Shown: piece after piece, positions 39,793 to 52,900 of the stretch
Layout: each line of letters starts with the position of its first letter
How positions within the stretch are numbered: position 1 is the stretch's first letter
From: Gymnorhina tibicen
Lineage: Eukaryota; Chordata; Aves; Passeriformes; Artamidae
DNA length: 64,000 bases
Assembly: GCA_013399875.1 (NCBI GenBank)
Contig: VXAZ01002374.1
Coordinates: 124,001 to 188,000, forward strand
Direction: 5' to 3'
Made by a program: the position numbers and the translations under genes
Notes under the pieces: model-generated
The model's input: only the letters and a program-made list of their open reading frames with translations
The model's database searches: none
Told to the model about the DNA's origin: nothing

Positions 39793-39904
39793 CACCCTGG
39801 TGCATTCTTGGGGTGGGCATCCTGGTGGGCACTTTTGGGTGTGCATTTTCGGTGTGCATTCAGGGGTGCTTTCTACCTAGATGTGATGCACCAAAGGATC
39901 CTTG

Positions 39905-39910
39905 AATAAA
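39905..39910 (+). promoter_or_regulatory. LTR poly-A signal AATAAA
   Basis: Canonical AATAAA about 75 bp before the LTR end, followed by a T-rich then C-rich segment. It fixes the plus orientation of the LTR. Confidence 0.75.
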
Positions 39911-39982
39911 TACAGAGGTAAAACCCTTTTTTCCCCTCTAACCGTGTTTGGCTTTTAATTCTAAGCCCAGGGAAAGGCAACA

Positions 39983-42900
39983 ATGGTAACCCCATGAAGG
40001 GCAGCCTGAGCATGCTTCCTCTGATCCCATCTCCCTGCCAACACTCTCCTGCTCCTGTGCAACTGCATGTGGTTCTGTACACCTCATCCCCAGTACTGAG
40101 GGCATTTCTCCCTGGCTACCTGACCACACGGAAGAGAACATCCCCCATTAGGGAAAGGTATGCATTTTACAGGAGGCAGCTTGATTTTAAAAAAGAGTAA
40201 ATCTCTTCCCCTGGATGTTGTGAACCAGGATGGGGAACTGATGTCTCCGGAGGTGACACGGCAGGGTAAGACACTCATGAATTATGAGGGCAGATGTCAG
40301 TTCCAAGTGACATGTTTTCCATAACCTATTGCCTCTCTTTGTTTATCCATCAAATACAATCTATATAGCAACTGTTCATCTATTTAGTCCTGGGTAGAGC
40401 ATAGAAATGCAACTCAGACCTCAAATTTAGTTTGTCATTTGCCTTCTCAAAAGGAGATGTGATTTATGTTTATAATAAAGTATTTGAACTGTCATTTAAT
40501 AGGAAAACAAATGGCAGTTGGATTCCCATGAGCAAGGAGAGGGGATTGTGAAACTTTGAATTAAGCGGTTCTATCTTATCACACTTTAAGTTACATATTT
40601 TTATTCTAATTGTAAAAATTATCTGCCTTGACATATCTTTTCCATTATTTTTGTTAAAGGGTATTCATCAGCGGTGTTAATGATGACACAAAATTTTAAT
40701 ATATGCATTAAACATTTAAGTTTTAATATGTTAACATGACACAGGATGTGAATAATAACAATGTTTTATATATGAAGTGAAAACATATTTTATGTTGGAA
40801 ATAGTTAGAATGCCTGGCAAGTGACTTATATCCATAACAATTTCATTTAAATATTGCTTTTGCACCCCATCTATCTTAGATGCAATTTTATAGTCCTTTT
40901 TAAAAATTCATTTCTGCATGACCTCTTTGAGGCTGCAACTTAGTGCCTCTAGCCTACATATTCAATTGCACTTGTACTTGTTCCCATTCAATTACCTTTC
41001 AAAGCGGAGAAACCAGCAAGTGCCAGGATCTGAACTGCATTTACCATTCTGGGACTTTTCAGGAATTACAACTTCTGTGCGGTTACACAGTAATAAGGGT
41101 AAAAGGCTAGAGAAAATCCATCAAATTGCTAAAATATGATCGTCTACCAGGTTTGATTTAGATCTTCATAATTTGGGACCTCTTGGAACAGCCAGGTAGT
41201 TCCTACTATAAGATTATATTCCCTTGAATATCAGAAGATTATGATGCATATATAAAACAGCTTTCCTTTTATTTCTTCATATCCTACCTTCTGACTTGTA
41301 GCTTAAAAATGATTGTCCCAATAGCATTAGGGAAAGGGATATCTTTGAAAGGATACCTTGTAAAAGGAAAGGAAATGTTTTGGTCTTTTAATGTGACTAA
41401 GTGGGAAAGTAATTTACAAAAATCTCTGCAGAATTTCCATTCTCTACAGGCCTATTATCATATGACCAAATTGTGCTGATGGAACAAAGTCTCTGCTCCC
41501 TGACTTTATACATACCATAAATTTAAGAGTAGTTTCCATTCATGAGAGTGTATAAGCTTAAACAGACCTTGTACCCCAAAAGTTCACACTTTCAGTCTGT
41601 TAGGGCTGCAATGTGTATTAAAAAAATATAAATCAGAAAACAGGCATTCTGGAGCTGCAAACAGGCTTCCCTGTATGGTGCCCATTCTTATGATCTGGCT
41701 GAGAATTTACAACTCATCTCTGAGCACATTTCTCTCAGACAGTAGCAGACACTGCGGTCCAGCAGCAGGCTGCCTCCACCCCACCACCTCCAGCAGATGC
41801 AGGATGTCAAGGAAACAGATCAGGAAAAACACCAGGGAAGGACAGCAGATACTGCACATCCCACCTGGAAAAACTCTCTCTGCAAAAAGGCAGAGATTTT
41901 TTTCTCTGCATTGAATTCCAGGTGAATGTGGCGGTGTGATATAATAAGCAATAGAGATACTAGGAAAATCATCAGCTAAAAAGCTAGTACTGAATATGCA
42001 AATATTAACATGCAGATAGCAAATATTTTTATCTTTAGAAATACTAGCTATAATTTGCTTCTCTGTTTATTTGTGTCTGGTAGGTAATGTCAAGCATTTA
42101 AAATATTTATGGTCATGTTGGTTCTAGTCCAGCTCTTTGATCTTTCCTATTCATATTTTTTACATGAAGTTCCTTGTTAATAACCTAGAGTAAATGTATT
42201 TTAAAAGACATTTTTTCTTCTACATGCTATATACAGATAGATACACATACACATTTTTTAAGAGCACAAATGGATGGGTCAACATTTATTTTGAAGAAAA
42301 GGTTTTTTCTCCTTATTTAATTTTTTATTGCTATTTTGTTTTTAAAAAGGGTGCGAATAAGTTTACAAGAGTCAGAAGAATTATTCTGCCTTTGCAGACA
42401 GTTCACCTACAGAGGTTCAGCCACTGATGGAAAATTGCAAAATGGAACTACTACTTTTTTTCCTGCAGTGAATAATTTATGCTTGGGAATGGTTTCATCA
42501 CCGAACACTCTTCAAGTCATTAAACTGAACTGAAGAAAATGGGGTGAAGTCATCATCAAGAAGGTCAATTTATGGAAATACTGTTATCTCTTTCACAGTA
42601 TTATTAATACCTACTGACACCTTCATGTTCGGCGGGGTAAAGCCAATCATTAGCCTATAAGCTATAAGTAAGGTCTCAAGCACATGCTCACAATGAGAAC
42701 ATCATTATTGTAAAAGTGATCTGAATGCAGCAGGTATGAGAAGGAAAAGACAGTGAGACAGGAGGAAGAGGCAGCTCTTGATCTTAGAAAGACATAAACA
42801 TAAAACCTGATTTTGAGCAGGCTGCTGTATTTTTTGCCATGGATCTGCACGGTGCTGTTTCTACAAACTGCATATTCGTATCTATGTGGCAGATCGCTTC

Positions 42901-43817
42901 AATGTCTGAAAAGCAGCCACTCTGTAATTTTAGGAAGAATTAAACTTGGCAGAGGGTTAAAGGGAAAGGCTATTTGACTCCTTTTGAAAAGTCTGTAATT
43001 GTAATATTTACAATGTTACCTACTAACATCTAGTTAAAGCACGTTGGCACCTGGGAAGTTTCCTTCTGCAAGTCCTACTGTTTTTAAATCAAATGACTTG
43101 CATGTAGATTACAGACACGTTAATCTTTGCAATCTGTCTGTCATGACTTAAGGTTCAGATAAGGCTACTTAGCAGGATTTTTGGCACTGGCAACCACAAA
43201 GAGTGCAAGTTTAAGAATTTTCTTAGCTAAAATGTTATTCTTTTGCACAAGTTTCAGAGGATATAATACTTCAGTGACAAGGTTATATACAGTACCTCTA
43301 GAAATACCTCTGAAAATTCTACATTCAGTAAAAAAAATTTATAACATTACACGTGTGTATCATATTTAAAATTAACATACAATTGATGTACACATCACAT
43401 TTTATGAGCTTAATAGGTAGCCAGTGCTACTTAATTTGACTTGCAATTTTTGCAAATCTGCTGATAATCCAAGTGCACTTCTCCAGGAAGAAACATAACA
43501 AATCTGAGTCCTGAACAACACAGAATTTCTTCTTGTAATCAATACAAATCATGCCTTTTATTTCAAAGGGATATGTACTGTTCCTCCATTTTCTGAGACA
43601 AGTAAAAAGAGTTTATCCAGATATTGTTTGTTTGTTTGTTTTAATGGAGCCTTCCAAACTGGAATCATAGTGTCCCAAAAGGGACTATCTGACACTGACA
43701 TGATCAATATGAATTTCTGAATGCATTGAATCTTTTCTATAAATGTGAGTTACTTAAAAAAGTAAATATGGATTTCAAGTAATTTAAGAATATTATTTTC
43801 TAAGGGATTTAGCGGTA
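39983..43817. other. No gene recognised
   Basis: Unique-looking, AT-rich DNA. The stretch 40430-40780 lacks repeats and is dense in TAAT and ATTTAA strings, so it is another possible but unproven conserved element. A small (GTTT)n lies at 43625-43642. Confidence 0.5.
43625..43642. repeat. (GTTT)n microsatellite
   Basis: Four GTTT units and a trailing TT. Confidence 0.8.
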
Positions 43818-44870
43818 GCATCATAGAAATGGAGGAACAAAAATCATCTTTAAAACTCAGCTCCCCCTGCTCTAAGGGACTGTCAAATATTCTCAGACCA
43901 TCTGATTTTTGTGTAATCTGTTCATAGAGGTCCTCAATAAAAGTAAGTAAAGAAGTAAAGAAGCTCCCTAGGCAGCCTCTTCCAGTTCTTAAAAGCCTTT
44001 GCAGCTGGAAAGTTAGTTTTTTTAATGTCTCATTTCATCTAATCTAAACTTTTTCTCCCTTCTGAAAAATTAAGGCAGTGATTTCTTTTTTACATTGGGT
44101 GAACATGGAGAGTAACTCATGACTGTGCTCACCATAGAATCTTTTTACATATTAGATGATTACTGAATTGCTCCTCTTTTCAAAATTGCTCTTTTCAAAA
44201 CAAAACACTCATTTCTTTCAATCTTCTGACACATTTTTAAATTTCTTAGCACTGTTTGTGCGCTTGGCCTGCACTCTAGTTAGTCTGCATCTTTTCTTAA
44301 AGTGCCATGCTCAAAATTGGACCATATATTTTCGCTGATGTCCTGTTACTGCTGCACAGGACGGAATAAAGACATCCATCTCTAACTTATGGTATGCCAC
44401 CTAGCATGCTCCAGAATGACACTGGTCTTTTGACTCGATATAATGTTCAAACATACTAAGAAGTTCTAATTCATCATTGCTACCAGATCTTTTTCTGTTC
44501 AGCCATTTCACATTTTCTGTTGGTTTTTTTCCTTCCCAAGCATAGCATTCCTTAGAATTTCAGACTGTTGGTTTCAGAGTATTTCAGTAACATTTTTAGG
44601 ATCACTGTGAGTACTCATCTCGTCTTCCCAAGTGCCTGGAATCCCTCCTAGAAAGATGCCATCTGCCACTTTTATGTGTACTCCATAATTCATTGTCCAA
44701 ATCAGTAATGTGACTGTTCAATAGATTGGACCCAACACAAATTTTTTGTGTGAGTTTTATAGAAAACTGCTAAAACTGACAAATTTTAGAGTTTATTTTG
44801 ATTGGAATCCTCCACTCAATTCATTTGTTCATAAAAGCCAATCTACCTCAACATATGAAGGTTTGTATCT
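43818..44870 (-). mobile_element. Ancient amniote-type CR1 relic, about 1 kb
   Basis: A highly diverged LINE in minus orientation. On the plus strand it opens with TCATAGAAATGGAGGAAC, a decayed CR1 terminal repeat. Old-CR1 segments then follow in the right order: TCCTCAATAAAAG and GGCAGCCTCTTCCAGTTC near 43930-43990, CATCTAATCTAAACTTTTTC near 44035, AAAGTGCCATGCTCAAAATT near 44300, CAGATCTTTTTCTGTTC near 44485, CATTTCACATTTTCTGTTGG near 44503, GATGCCATCTGCCACTTTTA near 44655 and CATTGTCCAAATCAGTAATG near 44692. These correspond to the C-terminal and post-reverse-transcriptase parts of ORF2. Similarity fades after 44760 and the end is approximate. The age suggests an insertion that predates birds, so an orthologous copy may exist in turtles or crocodilians. 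Confidence 0.72.
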
Positions 44871-46559
44871 TTTCCAAAGGTCAGCATCCATAAGTAGTTG
44901 TGTCAGAATCATGTCTTTCATAAATTGCACATAGAAACAATAGTGCCCTTGCTTTTTCTTTTCAGTTTTTCTTCAGTTCCTTACAGGAGAAAAAAGCTAA
45001 CTATATAAGATCTTTGTCATGTTCTCTTTGACCAGATTTATGACACACCTTTGCAGAGACTTGGAAATAACTTTTGGGTTTACCACTGAAATTATAGCTC
45101 ATGATCTGTAATTTCCTACAGCATTTCAATATGAACTGGTAAAACTGTCACTAGCAGAGTTTCTATATACTGCACAAAATGTTCTTTTCTTACATATAGC
45201 ATACAGTAATTTTAAAAAATGGGAAGTATATGCATGACACTTGTTTTGCACTCGGGATTTGCATTCAGAGAAACGCATAAGATTGCTGACTCATAAAGCA
45301 GATTAATTTGGAGGGCCACTGCTTACTAATTTCCCCCACTAATTTCCCCACATTGCCACTAGTAAAACTGTACAGGAATAATGCACCTAATTCACTTAGG
45401 TGTTTTTGTAAATATTACTGACTGGCTGTCTCTCTGGATGCCCAAATGCCTTTTCATATCTGGCCCCTAATAAATAATGAAATGTAGATGTTGCCCTCAG
45501 CTTACCAGTTTTGCTTTAGCATTGCCTGCATCCTGCCTGTCAACTGGATTTAGCATATTTGCATAATTATGTTTCATTCATTCACTACTGGATTTTTTTA
45601 AACAAGAAAGGGAAAACCAAACCAAACAAGGAAGCAGGGAACAGCCTATCTGCATGAGGCATTTAAATGCCTCCTGCTAGGCATGTTTGAGCAGATCCTA
45701 TTTATGCATTTAGTTTGAAAAAAAAGTAAAACATTTAAGGTAATTAAAATAATTCTGAATTAAATTTTAAATCCTGCTGGCATTATTTAGTATTCTATGA
45801 GAACTGTCATGCAAAGTAGAAAAAAAAGGAGGGTAAATAATCTTTTCCCAGTACAATGAAGTAGTCCTACTGCTACTGAAATGTGTAACATAACTTCTGG
45901 GGTCTCTTGGAAGAACAGCAAGTAACTTCAAGCTTTTGTATAGGCGTGATTCTTATAAAAATTCACATCAGTTCAGTGACTGAGAATCCTCTTTAACTGC
46001 CAAGTTCATGGTAACCAAAGCTGCATATAATAAAAACTTTGCTTCTGCTAACTTGAGGATCAGAAGCTGGGAACAAATCTTGATATTTTCTGCAGGAATA
46101 GAATTATTTCTGTCCTTGCAAACTGGGTAATTCCAATGCACAGTCAAGCAAGGGTTTAGTATAACTGTGCAGGGATGTACTCTGGAAACACACAAGAAAA
46201 AGAGAGTAGCTTTGCACACATGTGGAAGAAAGATTACAGAGGGTTAGTCTAGCAGTGAGACAAAAAAACATTCCATTTTCAATGGATCCAGAAGGAAAAA
46301 ACAGAAAAGAAAAAATTAAAAGGGAAACAGGAAAATGTGAAAAATATAAGATTTTTTTTGCTTCCACATCTTCCCGTCTAAAGCTGGTTAATTTACTCCA
46401 AGACCATAGAAAAAATAGCTATAACAGAAGCATAGAAAATAGGCTTCAGCATAGGATCCTGTGTTTCAGAACATCTGGTCTGTCCTTACACCTTTCCAAT
46501 GGGAATAACTATACATACATGAAAGCATCTTCCCAATGCATTTTTAAAAATCTTGACTG
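44871..46559. other. No gene recognised; 18-bp palindrome
   Basis: Unique-looking sequence between two old CR1 relics. It contains a perfect 18-bp palindrome at 45656-45673. The opposing open frames near 45968-46560 (83-112 codons) show no recognisable domain. Confidence 0.5.
45656..45673. repeat. Perfect 18-bp palindrome
   Basis: GAGGCATTTAAATGCCTC, its own reverse complement with no spacer. It sits in an AT-rich stretch and might be a dimer binding site. A related half-site (TAGGCATG) follows at about 45678. Confidence 0.7.
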
Positions 46560-46950
46560 ACACATGAAATTCAACAGCTTCTCTTGGCAATGTATCCTGG
46601 TGTTTCATTACTTGTATCACAAGAAATTTTTTACCTGAAATCTAAACCTAAGTCTCTTTTACTTGAAATAACTTTTTCCTTTATCCTCAGTGGACATGAA
46701 AAGATGTTTTTCACTCCTTTGCAAGTAGCCAGACTGTTACCATTTTCCGCCTACTTAGTTTTCTTTAGCAGTTGCTTTTGACCACCACCAGCAGACTACC
46801 AGTCTTTCCTTACGTGCCATGTGCTTTGGGTTTCTTGCAATTCTCATTGGTTCTTCCTGGCCTCCCTCCATCTGCTCCGAATTTTTTCCTACCTGTGAGG
46901 ATGGCATATGCCCCTATATCCTCTGGCCTCTAGGTGGAAAAGGAAAGATA
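46560..46950 (-). mobile_element. Ancient CR1 relic, ORF2 C-terminal portion
   Basis: Minus-orientation, strongly diverged CR1. The plus-strand text CACAAGAAATTTTTTACC, then CTGAAATCTAAACCTAAGTC, then TCCTCAGTGGACATGAAAAG follows the order of the old amniote CR1 consensus. AGACTGTTACCATTTTCCGC and CCTGGCCTCCCTCCATCTGC come next in the same order. No tail repeat is visible on the low-coordinate side. It overlaps in consensus position with the relic 1.8 kb upstream, so it is a second insertion or a duplicated or rearranged piece, not a continuation of that one. Confidence 0.6.
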
Positions 46951-49900
46951 CGGCTTATCACACATCTTTGATTTAAACCTGAAAAATCAGAGTGATTTCT
47001 TTAAAAGTGCTAATTTCTGTCCTCACAGGGAGGTGATGTTATGCACTGTTTCACTGACATAAGGCATGCTTTTCTTTGACTGCTTCTTTACTATCTATAT
47101 CTGTCATTGTTTAACTAAAAATTTCAATGAGTATTGAAGAACTGGCCCTGACATTTTCAGCAATGACAAGTTGGTTCAAAATCCAGCTACTCACCACTCT
47201 CCATATTAAATGCAGCAATAAATTAATACTTTTATATGCTCCAAATAAACCAGTGAGAAAAAATGCTGAATATGAAACTGAGATCAAATCCCTTTGGAGA
47301 AATTCGTATTTGATGCTTTAGGATTTCTAGGACTGTCATGTCTCATTTTGAGCTGTTTCGAACACTAAGTATTAAAGCAAATTTATCTTCTGAAACATGA
47401 TTGGGGTAAAAAATGGTTTTGTAGGATTTCATGGGCATTGTGTCTTTGTTAATCAACACGAAATACATTGAATTTACCAGTAAGAAATTAGAAATTAATT
47501 CATGTATATTTCTTTTTTTAATTGCCATTCTTGGAAGCTCATTATGTTTATGAAAGTCGAGCAGTTCTTTCTGGCTCACACAAATCACTACCCATTACCC
47601 AGAGCAAGCAAGAATAGGTACAAAATAGGTTCAGATGAGGTTCATCACACATACTGGAGGTATAGATTCTCCTGCTATAAATTAGCTAATAATGTATTTG
47701 ACAATACAGAGAGCTAAATGATTGTCTCATGTCTAACAAACAGCTGTATTTGCACTCCTACAGATAATCAGTGAGCACTCAACCACAATGAATTTATTGA
47801 AGGAGGCTGATAGTTTTTTACTATAAGACTAAGTCAGAGCATATTAATGTAACACACAGTTATACATGTGCCCCCAAAAATGTGGGACACATGTGCCAAC
47901 CATCCAGTCATGCTGCTCTTTGGTACTCTGTCACCTTGCTCACAGTGGATTACTGCTGACAAGTTGTAAGTCCAGATTGGCTGGATTCAGCTATGGGTTC
48001 TGATCCTTTGTGATGCTGAATATCGCTCTAAGTGATACAGACTGCGGACTGCAAGTCAGCACTTCATGGAGAGTGTTCAGGAAATTGCAGAAATAAGTCC
48101 AGGGGCTGCCATCCCCTGAGACGAGACAGGGAAAGCAAGAAGTTACTCAGAATGATCCCCAACTCTCTGTTCTGATTTTCTCTAGTTGCTCTTGTCATCA
48201 AAAAATACAACCAAAAGGATGCAAAAATTGTAATTAATGGCCAAGCTATGTGTGGACCTCCTCCTGCAGTTCTAGGCATGAGGCTGTTGTGGCAAAATTT
48301 AAGAACACAGGCTTTTTTGGGGTTGTTTTTTGTTTTCTCTTTGTACAAACTGGACCCAAGCTCTGCAGGCTCCAGGGTTCTATTGTTCATTTTATTAGTC
48401 TTTCCTAAGAAATGTAGTTTTAACCATTGAGGAGAAAGAGGCAAATAGTTCTGTTTCTCCAGAGAAGCCAACTACATTATGATAAAAAACTGTCAGGCCT
48501 GAAAAGCTTTTCTTGTTTAACTCCTGCTTTTTACTAGCTAGGTCTACAACTCTCAAGCTCATGTTTCTGCAGGCAGGCATGCACCCCCACCACACAGCTG
48601 ACTGTGCACAAAACTCTTGTGCAGAGTCGGCAAAATAGCTTATTTTGATCAGTTTGTTTTCTGGAGCTCACTTTTTCACGCATGCAGAAAGTTAAGAGTC
48701 TGCAGGGCAAATCTGGAGTCCCAGTTGCTTTTTATCTGGATGTGAGAAGAGGGAGAAAATGCCAGGCTCTTGGGTTTGTGCCCAGTTGTCCCAGAAGACC
48801 AATGCTTAAGCTCAGAAACTCAAATAAGAAGCAAGAAGAATCCTTCACATATGGATACTTGGTGTGGGAAAATTTTTGGGATGTTCAAGAGCAGGTTAAA
48901 TAGTCAATTTTTTATGGACTATAGGCATATACATTTTTTCAATACAAAAGTAAGATAGCTGACTTTTCTTTTCCAGCCTACTGGTAAACTAGTCTTTCTG
49001 TTGGTCTTTCATGTTTTCACTGCATTTCATCACCTGGAGGCAATTTGCACAGCTTTCCTCATGTCCAGGTAAGGTAAGAAAATGGCCATTAAAGTAATAA
49101 AAATCTAGGAATGAATGAGCAGACAGCACTAGCAATTCTAGCTGGGATTACTTTACTCATGAATCAGCTACTTTGTAAGATGGGAGTGCAGGAAGAGAAC
49201 TTACTTGCTATGATTGGCAGAGTTCACAAAAAAAGTTGTATTTTCTAAGGGATACCAATGGGGAAGGCATAGCAAAAGTATTATGTGGTTTAGATTCAGG
49301 GAATTTGGTCATGAAAAGTGTTATCATAGGTCACTTGTCCAGCTTGTCTGAATGGAATTTTTTTGCAAATTGTCTAGTCTTGTGCATCTAAACTGAGTCT
49401 GTGGACAAGCCGACTCTTCATGTCTGCACAAAATAAGTACCACAAGTTCCAAACTGGGCTTTCTGAAACTCATTAGGCTTCGTTTGCTGCCTTTAATAAT
49501 GACTATACAAGACACAAAACAGATGCAGACAATTGCTAGAAAAGCAATGATCAATATTGCCATTTTGCTTGGCAAACCCAACCAGGGTGAATTAGAGATG
49601 GACTGGACAGTAATATGGGAAATAATGGAATGTCGCTACATAAATCACTAGCAATGCCTGATCTCAGCTGTGGTATATGGTCATATACTTCAAAAGGATA
49701 TTGCAGGATTAAAGGATATTTAAGAAAGAGGATCATGATAAAGGGGCCTCAGGTAATTCAAACATCTAATGAGGAAATAAATTTTCGCCTTTAGAATTAG
49801 ACCAGGGAACATAGTGTATATTCATAAGAAAGGCTGGGAGGAGTTAACATGTCTCACAGTGCAAGGAGAAGGAAGGCCCTTGTTGAACTGCAAGATAAAA

Positions 49901-52900
49901 AAATGCACCTTGGATTGAAATGTGCCTAGGCAATGAGGCCCAGAAGACATGGAATGTGAAGAGGAAATTTCTCTGAACAGTAATAAAAATATGAAAAACT
50001 ACTTCACTTTTCTTCTGAAATGCAGATTAAACCACACAAAGCTGGATGTGAACATTTAATTCTTCTAACTTAGAGATCAAGATGAGAACTACTTCCATGC
50101 CAGAGAGCGAGAGAGTAGGTCCTACAGTAGTTGAGCCATGGGTCTAGTCTGATACTGTCTGACACTTCATCCTTTTTCAAAAAACACTCTCACTGAGGAC
50201 AGAGATTTAGTCTTGTGTCAGAACATGGCTGCCAGCACTAAGGAATGAAAGGGAACTGGCCAGCATCAGTATTGGAGACTGATGAGGCCACTGAACATTC
50301 AGCAGTGGCACTTGTTCAGGATGTAGAATCACAACTATCAGGAACCTCCAAAAATCAGCCAGGTTTTGTTTTTTGCAAAATCTAGAGAGTCTAATGGCCC
50401 TTCAAGCTGAGGCTGTGATTCTGGAAAGAACTGTGCAATGTGGTAGCCTGTGATGGCACAAATATAATGATTTCCAGAGTCCTGGATGCAGCCATTTCCA
50501 TTTGTTCCTGCATTCACATGCCCACACATAATAGTTTGTTCCTGACTGCTACAGCTCTGAACAAAGCCCAATTTAATATTAAAGCATGATGTCAAAACTG
50601 CCCAACTCCTCTGAAGAGGCAACCATTGAAAGGCTGCTTTTATTTCAATGCTAATGGAGCATAAGAATTCAAGTACAAACCATTGTTTTGGGTATGGTTA
50701 CTTACAAATACATAGTGAGATGTCATGCCTTAAAACTCAAAGCTTTTGTTTAAGTAGAACAGAAAAACTAGGGTAGAAGGAAAAACTGATGCAGAGACCA
50801 CAATTACATACTGGGGCGCTGGCTGAGCCAAAAATACACCTGTCTCAACATTCAGTCCAATCCCCCTGCACTGGGCTGCCTACCAACTATTCATAGCAAG
50901 TCAAATTTTAGCCAGAAAAAGGCTGTGAAAGGACTTGTGTGTATGTGTGTTAGTGAAATATTACTACAAACAGCATTTACAAAAATAAACCATAAAAACA
51001 TATTTTGAGCTACCGTAGTGGATTTTTTTCAGGGTCAGAAAAAAAAGAGCTCCCCGTGCTGATTGCTAAAAAGGAGGGCATATGCCCCCTAATACCTTTA
51101 AATCTTATTTCTTGTGAAAAGGAGCTCTTACTATTTTTGTTTCTAATCTAGGCCAAGTTCTGAAATCCTTGTAAAAACCAAGGGCTTAATAATGAAACAA
51201 AAAATAACTGGTAGCTTTATTTTTATATCAAAAGGAGATAAGGATTAAAAATACTAACGGTGTCTAACTGAGTATATTCCAGTCTGTTTCCCCATGGAAA
51301 AAAAAAAGTTTGTAAAGATTAGGAACAAGACTGTACTGCTTGAGGACCATGTGAGACACATATGACCTTGACCACGGTCATGACATTCTGGCTGAGCTCC
51401 AGCTGTCCTCAGAGGGTGCCTGGCTTCAGCAGAACATGCAGAATAGGGTTGGTCATTGACACAATTTAACCAGTCACTTCCTATTAGCAATTGTTTTTCA
51501 TTAGAACCGTACAAAACACGAAGAAATGCTTTCATCACTATGTCCTGAATTTACATGTTGTCTGTACATCCATATTTCCCCAGGTTATTTCTCCCATTGC
51601 TACTATTTTTACACTAAAGGAGAAACTCCAAAGATGCCCCAAATTTTGTAGACTCTATTTTCAAATTTTTTTCCAGAAATAGGCTTTAAGTTCTGTATAA
51701 AAATTTGCTAAGATACTGAATATTTAATAAGTTTTTTGCATTCTGAAAGTTATTTGTCATTCCCATGGAGATGTCACATGAAGTCCCCCTTATATATAGG
51801 TGATGCTAGTTGTCAATATTATTTAAGAGGTACCTTTATTTACTCTGAAAAAACACACTGCATTCAAAATCCCTACAGATCCCTATAAATAAACTCTAGA
51901 AACTTTTAAATTAATAACATTCAAAGCAGGTCTTTGCTATATCCTGATTTTTCTGTTAAATACGCACATTACATCATTCCATTAGGAAATTGCAAAGAAA
52001 TTGTAGGTACATACAAAATTGCTTCTAGTGCATTAAAAAAAAAGGTTGAAATCACTATTTGTGATAATCACTTGAGATTTTTGGTCTTGATACCATACTG
52101 AATTATTTCATCATTTGGAAAGCCCATTCACTGTATCCTTCTTGAAGGATACCTTATGCAAATACATGGACACAGAGACACATACACACACACGTCTTGT
52201 TGCTAAACTTCATTCATATGAATGGAAGTGGCACTTTAATAAAAAGCATTAAAAATATGTTCACCTCCCCTGCATCCCTTGTATTTATTCCCCATCATTA
52301 AAAGGTGTGAGATGGGTGGTAAAATGGATTTTCAAATCTGTTATTTCTCCTCAATATTGTAGCCTCAAAGCCTATTATCAGTTTCAGAATCTGAGCTAGG
52401 CTGAAGACAGGCATTTTCTAATGGTCGAGAGTCTATGGCCCATTTGAGCGAAAACCATGAAGACCACAGACATACTTTCCAGCACATAACATTCCCTAGT
52501 CTTTCTACCTTTTCTGGACTTGAAGCAAGCTTAACCACCAATGTTTGTGTAGTTTGCTATAGTTTACCTCCTGTTACTTGCATCCCTAATGTTGGGAACT
52601 ATTTCTGACTACCTTCTGCTCACCTGCCTTTGAAAAGAAGATGCCACATATGCCAGCTATTAATGAGACACTTGCTAGTCTCTTGCCTGCTTATGTCCTT
52701 CATCTTCTATGTTCATGCATCAGTCCTAGTGGGTGTCAACAGAGGAGGACAGAGATGACTATTTTCATGCATATCTCCTGCATCTTACTGCTGACACTTC
52801 ATTACCCTCCATAGAGCCATTGCAGAGCTTCCACCAATGCTGCACTTTCATTGCTTGAGGTTGCGACAGCATTATGGTACAGAGCATGCACCAAGAAAAA

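Larger units (their letters stand above)
39353..39982 (+). mobile_element. Solo LTR of an avian endogenous retrovirus, TG array inside
   Basis: A 630-bp unit with TG start (TGATGCCATGATG) and CA end (AAAGGCAACA), flanked on both sides by the 4-bp repeat ATGG (39349-39352 and 39983-39986). A 4-bp target duplication is usual for gammaretrovirus-like (ERV1) integrations. LTR landmarks run in order on the plus strand: a CAAT-like GATTGG at 39679-39684, a TATA-like TATAAT at 39692-39697, the AATAAA signal at 39905-39910 and a T/C-rich U5. The text also matches a passerine LTR family that I recall. No internal retroviral sequence or partner LTR is present. A TG microsatellite and a GTGCATT-type reiteration occupy the segment between TATA box and poly-A signal. 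Open frames at 39665-39909 only translate this low-complexity text. Confidence 0.87.

Noticed and set aside
39665..39909. Cysteine/valine-rich open frames
   Set aside because: They translate the TG microsatellite and neighbouring LTR text, not a gene.
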